Shown piece by piece: positions 59,327-64,000 of a DNA stretch of 64,000 nucleotides; the first letter of the stretch is position 1; every line of letters begins with the position of its first letter. A model generated the notes under the pieces. That model saw only the letters and a program-made list of their open reading frames with translations. It had not been told where the DNA came from and did no database searches. Made by a program: the position numbers and the translations under genes. The stretch comes from Desulfuromonas soudanensis (GTDB lineage Bacteria; Desulfobacterota; Desulfuromonadia; Desulfuromonadales; WTL), in contig NZ_CP010802.1 of assembly GCF_001278055.1 (NCBI RefSeq), positions 2,829,504 to 2,893,503 of the forward strand, read 5' to 3'.

Positions 59327-62300
59327 TCAGGCGGCTCCCTGCAGTTTATTGCGCAAAAAGCTGGCGTTGAGCGAGGCGTCGATGACGCACTCGTAATCCT
59401 CCATCCGGGCGAGGAGTATGCCGCTGGTCGGGTCGACGAATTCGATCTCCGCCACCGCCTTGCGGGCGCTCTGGCTGGTGATGCGGATGCGGATCTCGGC
59501 GCCGCTCTCCGGGAACGTCTCGCAGTACTGGCGGTATCGCCCGGCGAAGACCGGCAGCGACGCGGCCCGGTAGCGCTCGAAGCTCCAGAGGATCATCATC
59601 TGGAAGCTGCAGTCGAGGGCCAGCGGGTCGGCGAGCCAGGCGTTGCGCAGCGGCTGGTTGATCCACTTGGAGGGGAGCGGCGCCGGGCGTACCAGGGAGC
59701 CGATGCCGTCGGCGGAGCAGCCGATCATCTCGCGAATCCCCTGGAAATCGATGCCGTGAAAGAGGCGCTCCGGACGGTAGACCTCCGCCATGGGGTGGGC
59801 GTAGGGGGGGAGCTCGAGCCTCTCGACCGGCGCCTTCCCTTCCGGCAGGCGGGCGGCCAGAACCATGCGCGCCCGGCTGTGAACAAACTGCTGCCCCGTG
59901 ACATCGGTGCCGGAGAGCTCGACGGGGACCATGTGAAAGCCGCCGCTCTTGATCGCCTTGCCGGTCATCACCTGCAGTGTATGGCTCGTTCCCGGTTCCA
60001 GGGTCACCCCTTTGAGGACCCGCAGGTCGTTGAAGCCGTGAAAACGCAAGCCGGGATTGTTGTGGATGGCGCCGTGGGCCATCCACTCGATGATCATCGC
60101 CATGGGGAGGACCGCCCTCCGGTCCATGACATGGGAGCGCAGGAAGGGGAATTGCTCGATGGAGAGGTCGAGATCGAAGGCCTTGGAGACGTAAATATTC
60201 TGATGGACCGCCGACGGGGCGCTCCCGGCGGACTCGCCCCGGCCGCCGAGAATCACCAGTTCCACCGGGCCGCCGGGGGGGGTGGAGATCTCCTCGAGGA
60301 GATATTCGGCCCCGGCCCGGAGGTCGATGACGGCAATCCCCTCTTCGGCAAAGACCTTCTTCAGCGCCGGTGTGACCATGCCGCCGTCCCAGGGGCCCCA
60401 GTTGAGGGAGAGGACCCGGCAGGAGGGGCGGAGGAGGGCCTGCTGCTGGGCGATCTTGTTGAGAACCTCGTTGGCGACGGCGTAGTCGATCTGCCCGGTG
60501 CGGCCGAAGCGGCCGGTGGAGGAGGAAAACATCACCATGAAGGAGAGATCGTCGTCGTCCAGAGCGCCGAGTAGGGAGCGCAGGCCGCCGACCTTGGTCG
60601 AGTAGACGGAGGCGAACTGCTCGGCGGTCTTGTCGGCGATCAGCCGGTCGGCCAGGACCCCGGCGCCGTGGATCATGCCGCGGATCGGGCCGTATTCGGC
60701 GCGGACCTCGGCGATCGCGGCGCCGACGGCCGCGGCGTCCCGCAGATCGACGGACCGGTAGAGGGGCACCCCCCCCGCGCCGGCGATGCGGCTGAGGGTG
60801 GACCGGATCTCCCGGTTGCAAAGAACAGTCTGGTACTGGGCCTCGACGTCCTTCGGCTTGAGCGGGGTGGCGGCGTTGCCGATCAGCGCCTTCTTGATCT
60901 CAGCTTCCGCCGAGAGTCCGGCAAGCCAGGCCGGTTCGGACGTCGGGAGGGCGCTGCGTCCGAGGAGAAGGAGAGTCGCCTGGGAGGAGGCGGCCAGGGC
61001 GACGGCAATCTCGGCGGTCACCCCGCGGGCGCCGCCGCTGATCACCACCACATCCCCCGGGGAGAGGGGCGAAGGGGAGGATACGGGGGGGAGGGAGAGG
61101 TCGGTGAGTTTGAGGGTTTGCAGCCCCTTGGCGGTAATCCCCACTTCCTCGGGGCCGACGGCGAGGATTTCCTCGACGAGCATCGCCGCGGGATCGGATA
61201 GATCGACGGCAAGATCGATGGCCTTGCAGGCGACCTGCGGCCACTCGTGAGCGGCGGTCTTGGCCAGACCGGCCAGTCCTCCGGAGAGGGGGTCGACCGA
61301 CGGGCCGCCGGGAGGAAGGCCGAAGGAGCCGTTGAGGCGCGAGACGGTGGAGAGAAGAGCCCCCCCCTCCGCGGCGGCGGCGAACAGGGCCGGGCCGCAG
61401 AGTTGCACCAGGCCGAAGGCATCGGCGAGGAAACGGTCGTCGGTGCCGCCGCTCGGGGCGAGCAGGATCAAAGCGCCCAGTCTGGCCGGAGGCGTCAGGG
61501 TTTCCAGAGCTCTCAGATCGATCGCCTCGGGGTGGAAGTGCAGCGCGGAGAGATTCTGGCAGAGGCGCCGGCAGAGTTGGGAACCGTCGTCGCTGACCCA
61601 GATCCGGGCTCCCGGAGCCAGGGGGACCGCGGCGCGGCCGGCCTTCGGCTTGAGGGGGACGACCTTGAGCACCTTGCGCTCAATCCCGAAACCGGCTTCG
61701 CCGAGGATCGACGAAGGGGGAGGAGTCGCCGGAGCGCTGGGAGCACCGGAGACACTGGCGAGAAAATCGACGATCTGCCCCACGGTCTGCAGCGTCCCGA
61801 GATGCTCGGGGCGAATGGCCGGAGCGCCGGGAAGACGCTCCTGCAGGGTCGAGAGGATTTCCACCCGCTTGATGGAGTCAATGCCGAGATCGCTGTCGAG
61901 AGCCATCTCCAGCTCGAGCATCTCCACCGGGTAGCCGGTCTTCTCGGCGATGACACCCAACAGGGTCGCCGAGACCCGCTCCCGGTCGAGACCCTCTTCC
62001 CGGGGGGAGGGAGGCGCGGCGGCGGGACGGGGTGCGGCACTGAGATGATCGACGATCTGCCCCAGGGTCTGAAGGGTGCCGAGATCTTCGGGACGCACCG
62101 CCGGAGCGTCGGGGAGGCGCTCCTGCAGGGCCGAGAGGATCTCCACCCGCTTGATGGAGTCGATGCCGAGATCGGCGTCGAGACTCATCTCCAGCTCGAG
62201 CATCTCCGCCGGATAGCCGGTCTTCTCGGCGATGACCGCAAGGAGGACTTCGGCGACCCGGCCGTTATCGACGGCAGGAGCGACGGGAGCCGGGGCGGCA

Positions 62301-64000
62301 GAAGCGCTGGGAGCCGATGCGGCAGGCGCCATCCCGGCGCCGAGGTGGGCGACGATCTGCCCCAGGGTCTGCAGGGTGCCGAGATCCTCGGGACGCACCG
62401 CCGGGGCGCCGGGGAGGCGCTCCTGCAGGGCCGAGAGGATCTCCACCCGCTTGATGGAGTCGATGCCGAGATCGGCGTCGAGACTCATCTCCAGCTCGAG
62501 CATCTCCGCCGGATAGCCGGTCTTCTCGGCGATGACCGAGAGGAGGACTGCGGCGACCCGGCCGCCGTCGACGGCAGGAGCGACGGGAGCCGATGCACCA
62601 GGCGCCATCCCGGCGCCGAGGTGGGCGACGATCTGCCCCAGGGTCTGCAGGGTACCGAGATCCTCGGGACGCACCGCGGGAGCGCCGGGGAGGCGCTCCT
62701 GCAGGGCCGAGAGGATCTCCACCCGCTTGATGGAGTCGATGCCGAGATCGGCGTCGAGACTCATCTCCAGCTCGAGCATCTCTGCCGGGTACCCGGTCTT
62801 CTCGGCGATGACCGCCAGCAGAACCTCGGCGACCCGGCCGTTATCGACGGCAGGAGCGACGGGCGCCGATGCACCAGGCGCCATCCCGGCGCCGAGGTGG
62901 GCGACGATCTGCCCCAGGGTCTGCAGGGTGCCGAGATCCTCGGGACGCACCGCCGGGGCGCCGGGGAGGCGCTCCTGCAGGGCCGAGAGGATCTCCACCC
63001 GCTTGATGGAGTCGATGCCGAGATCGGCGTCGAGACTCATCTCCAGCTCGAGCATCTCCGCCGGATAGCCGGTCTTCTCGGCGATGACCGAGAGGAGGAC
63101 TGCGGCGACCCGGCCGCCGTCGACGGCCGGGGCCGGGGGAACGGCGGCAACCGGCGCGGCAGGAGCCAAAACGACCGGCGGAGCGACGGCTACTGGCGCG
63201 GTCCCCCTGGCGGGAGCCGGTGCGGCGACCGGTGCGGGGACCGGTTCCACGGCCGCCCCGCGGAAGGTGGGCGCCGGGACGGGGGCCCCGGAGAAGAGCT
63301 GGCGCTGCTGCTCGACCAGGGCCTGGAAGGTGCGGGTGGCCGACTCCTGCCCTTCGAGGAACTGCCGGTGGAGGCGGGAGGTCTGTTCCTGCAGGCTCTG
63401 TAACGCCTGCAGGCTCTGCCGGGTGAGGCTCAGCGCCTCCTGCAGAGCGGCCGGGGGCGCTGCGGCGGCGGAGCGGACCGGAGCCGCGGGCGCAGCGGGT
63501 ACGGCGGGTGAAGGCGGCGCTGCCGGCGCCGGCGAGTCGGCCCTCAGGACCCTGGGGGCCACCGCCGGACGGCGGGGGGGCGCCTTGAAATAGTTGGCGC
63601 CGCAGAGGGGGACGGTCATCCCCTTCTTTTTCGCCGGGGCCGAATCGCAGGCCGCGGCATACCCTTCATCCCAGAGGGAGAGGTCGAGGGGGTAGCCGAG
63701 GACGGAGAGCTCCCCGAGAACGCGGGCCAGGTCGTTGATCCCCGAGCGCTTGCCGCCGGAGGCGTCGATGGCGATCGCCCGATGGGGACGCTTGCCGAGG
63801 ATCGCCTTGACCATGCCGGTGAGACGGGCGCCGGGACCGACTTCGAGGAAGGTGCGGATGCCGGATTGATACATGTTTTCGATCTCGGCGACGAAATCGA
63901 CGGGGCTGGCAAGCTGGGACGCCAGAAGGTCCCGGGCCTTTTTCGCCGAGGCGGGATAGGGGTGGCCGCTGGTGTTGGAATAGACGGCGGCAGCGGATTT
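59327..64000 (-). CDS. PfaA-like PUFA synthase, 5' end beyond the window
   Basis: Multidomain synthase; 1557 residues are visible and the frame stays open to the right edge. From the edge: end of a malonyl acyltransferase domain (VYSNTSGHPYPASAKKARDL, GIRTFLEVGPGARLTGMV), an Ala/Pro linker with a Gln/Leu-rich helix, five ACP domains each with LGIDSIKRVEIL (Ser carries phosphopantetheine), a ketoreductase (DVVVISGGARGVTAEIAVAL; MVMFSSSTGRFGRTGQIDYA) and a C-terminal PKS-type dehydratase (FDLDLSIEQFPFLRSHVMDR). This is the order MAT-ACP5-KR-DH of PfaA; the KS lies outside. Not seen here: pfaD. It ends two bases before the PfaC-like gene. Confidence 0.93.
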   Translation of the reverse strand, partial: KSAAAVYSNTSGHPYPASAKKARDLLASQLASPVDFVAEIENMYQSGIRTFLEVGPGARLTGMVKAILGKRPHRAIAIDASGGKRSGINDLARVLGELSVLGYPLDLSLWDEGYAAACDSAPAKKKGMTVPLCGANYFKAPPRRPAVAPRVLRADSPAPAAPPSPAVPAAPAAPVRSAAAAPPAALQEALSLTRQSLQALQSLQEQTSRLHRQFLEGQESATRTFQALVEQQRQLFSGAPVPAPTFRGAAVEPVPAPVAAPAPARGTAPVAVAPPVVLAPAAPVAAVPPAPAVDGGRVAAVLLSVIAEKTGYPAEMLELEMSLDADLGIDSIKRVEILSALQERLPGAPAVRPEDLGTLQTLGQIVAHLGAGMAPGASAPVAPAVDNGRVAEVLLAVIAEKTGYPAEMLELEMSLDADLGIDSIKRVEILSALQERLPGAPAVRPEDLGTLQTLGQIVAHLGAGMAPGASAPVAPAVDGGRVAAVLLSVIAEKTGYPAEMLELEMSLDADLGIDSIKRVEILSALQERLPGAPAVRPEDLGTLQTLGQIVAHLGAGMAPAASAPSASAAPAPVAPAVDNGRVAEVLLAVIAEKTGYPAEMLELEMSLDADLGIDSIKRVEILSALQERLPDAPAVRPEDLGTLQTLGQIVDHLSAAPRPAAAPPSPREEGLDRERVSATLLGVIAEKTGYPVEMLELEMALDSDLGIDSIKRVEILSTLQERLPGAPAIRPEHLGTLQTVGQIVDFLASVSGAPSAPATPPPSSILGEAGFGIERKVLKVVPLKPKAGRAAVPLAPGARIWVSDDGSQLCRRLCQNLSALHFHPEAIDLRALETLTPPARLGALILLAPSGGTDDRFLADAFGLVQLCGPALFAAAAEGGALLSTVSRLNGSFGLPPGGPSVDPLSGGLAGLAKTAAHEWPQVACKAIDLAVDLSDPAAMLVEEILAVGPEEVGITAKGLQTLKLTDLSLPPVSSPSPLSPGDVVVISGGARGVTAEIAVALAASSQATLLLLGRSALPTSEPAWLAGLSAEAEIKKALIGNAATPLKPKDVEAQYQTVLCNREIRSTLSRIAGAGGVPLYRSVDLRDAAAVGAAIAEVRAEYGPIRGMIHGAGVLADRLIADKTAEQFASVYSTKVGGLRSLLGALDDDDLSFMVMFSSSTGRFGRTGQIDYAVANEVLNKIAQQQALLRPSCRVLSLNWGPWDGGMVTPALKKVFAEEGIAVIDLRAGAEYLLEEISTPPGGPVELVILGGRGESAGSAPSAVHQNIYVSKAFDLDLSIEQFPFLRSHVMDRRAVLPMAMIIEWMAHGAIHNNPGLRFHGFNDLRVLKGVTLEPGTSHTLQVMTGKAIKSGGFHMVPVELSGTDVTGQQFVHSRARMVLAARLPEGKAPVERLELPPYAHPMAEVYRPERLFHGIDFQGIREMIGCSADGIGSLVRPAPLPSKWINQPLRNAWLADPLALDCSFQMMILWSFERYRAASLPVFAGRYRQYCETFPESGAEIRIRITSQSARKAVAEIEFVDPTSGILLARMEDYECVIDASLNASFLRNKLQGAA
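61745..63130. repeat. Five tandem ACP-coding repeats
   Basis: The ACP-coding units recur about every 260-300 bp. Four, lying between about 62040 and 63130, are nearly identical in DNA, including alternation of VDGGRVAAVLLSVI and VDNGRVAEVLLAVI units. The unit nearest the KR (about 61750-61970) is clearly diverged (LDRERVSATLLGVI, ALDSDLG). The pattern suggests gene conversion or repeat expansion among the four. Confidence 0.92.

Overview
The window looks like chromosomal DNA from an anaerobic deltaproteobacterium of the Desulfuromonadales (Geobacter, Pelobacter, Desulfuromonas relatives). The reasons are a ten-haem c-type cytochrome, a DcuB-type dicarboxylate carrier with its own CitA/DcuS-type two-component system, promoters that look sigma-54 dependent, GC-rich genes with short overlaps, and a polyunsaturated fatty acid (PUFA) synthase next to a complete oleABCD hydrocarbon pathway. 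The placement is an inference; no marker gene fixes the species.

Layout. 1-5.3 kb: a leftward MacAB-TolC type efflux operon with a Spy/CpxP-like and an SH3-domain periplasmic protein at its head. 5.4-9.5 kb: C4-dicarboxylate transporter, response regulator and sensor kinase. 9.8-11.9 kb: BaeSR-like two-component system. 12-17.5 kb: CBS/DUF294 signalling protein, putative carbonic anhydrase, lipoprotein, MASE3-PAS histidine kinase. 17.8 kb: a single tRNA-His with promoter and terminator. 18-25.3 kb: small stress or envelope proteins (a CxxC-repeat protein, DUF4112, a Pmp3/YqaE peptide, DUF3096, a small lipoprotein), a GH17-GT2 glucan synthase, and a secreted ice-binding-like protein followed by a DUF4382 lipoprotein.

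26-41 kb is an accessory, repeat-rich stretch. It holds an HU-like gene overlapping a gene for an HU domain joined to a membrane helix and a LysM domain, a secreted beta-helix protein flanked by a second, truncated copy of the LysM end, the ten-haem cytochrome, an orphan tatC/secF pair, redox enzymes, a Phd/ParE-type toxin-antitoxin pair, msrA and an intact IS30-family element. At least three families of short interspersed repeats are scattered through it. 41.3-44.3 kb is an AT-rich island with a C5-cytosine methyltransferase overlapping a GHKL ATPase-TIR fusion, a probable defence module.

45.3-64 kb (all leftward) is the most coherent system. It contains the end of a PfaA-type synthase (five tandem ACPs, KR, DH), a 2379-residue PfaC-like synthase that also carries the PfaB-type acyltransferase, a Bax-inhibitor-1 family membrane protein, oleA-oleB-oleC-oleD and a 4'-phosphopantetheinyl transferase. 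The simplest reading is that the transferase charges the ACPs, the Pfa enzymes build polyunsaturated acyl chains, and OleABCD joins two chains head to head into a long polyunsaturated olefin. A minisatellite built of GGGGACTGTCCCC-like palindromes lies in frame inside the PfaC-like gene and codes for an 80-residue linker. No pfaD enoyl reductase is visible in the window.
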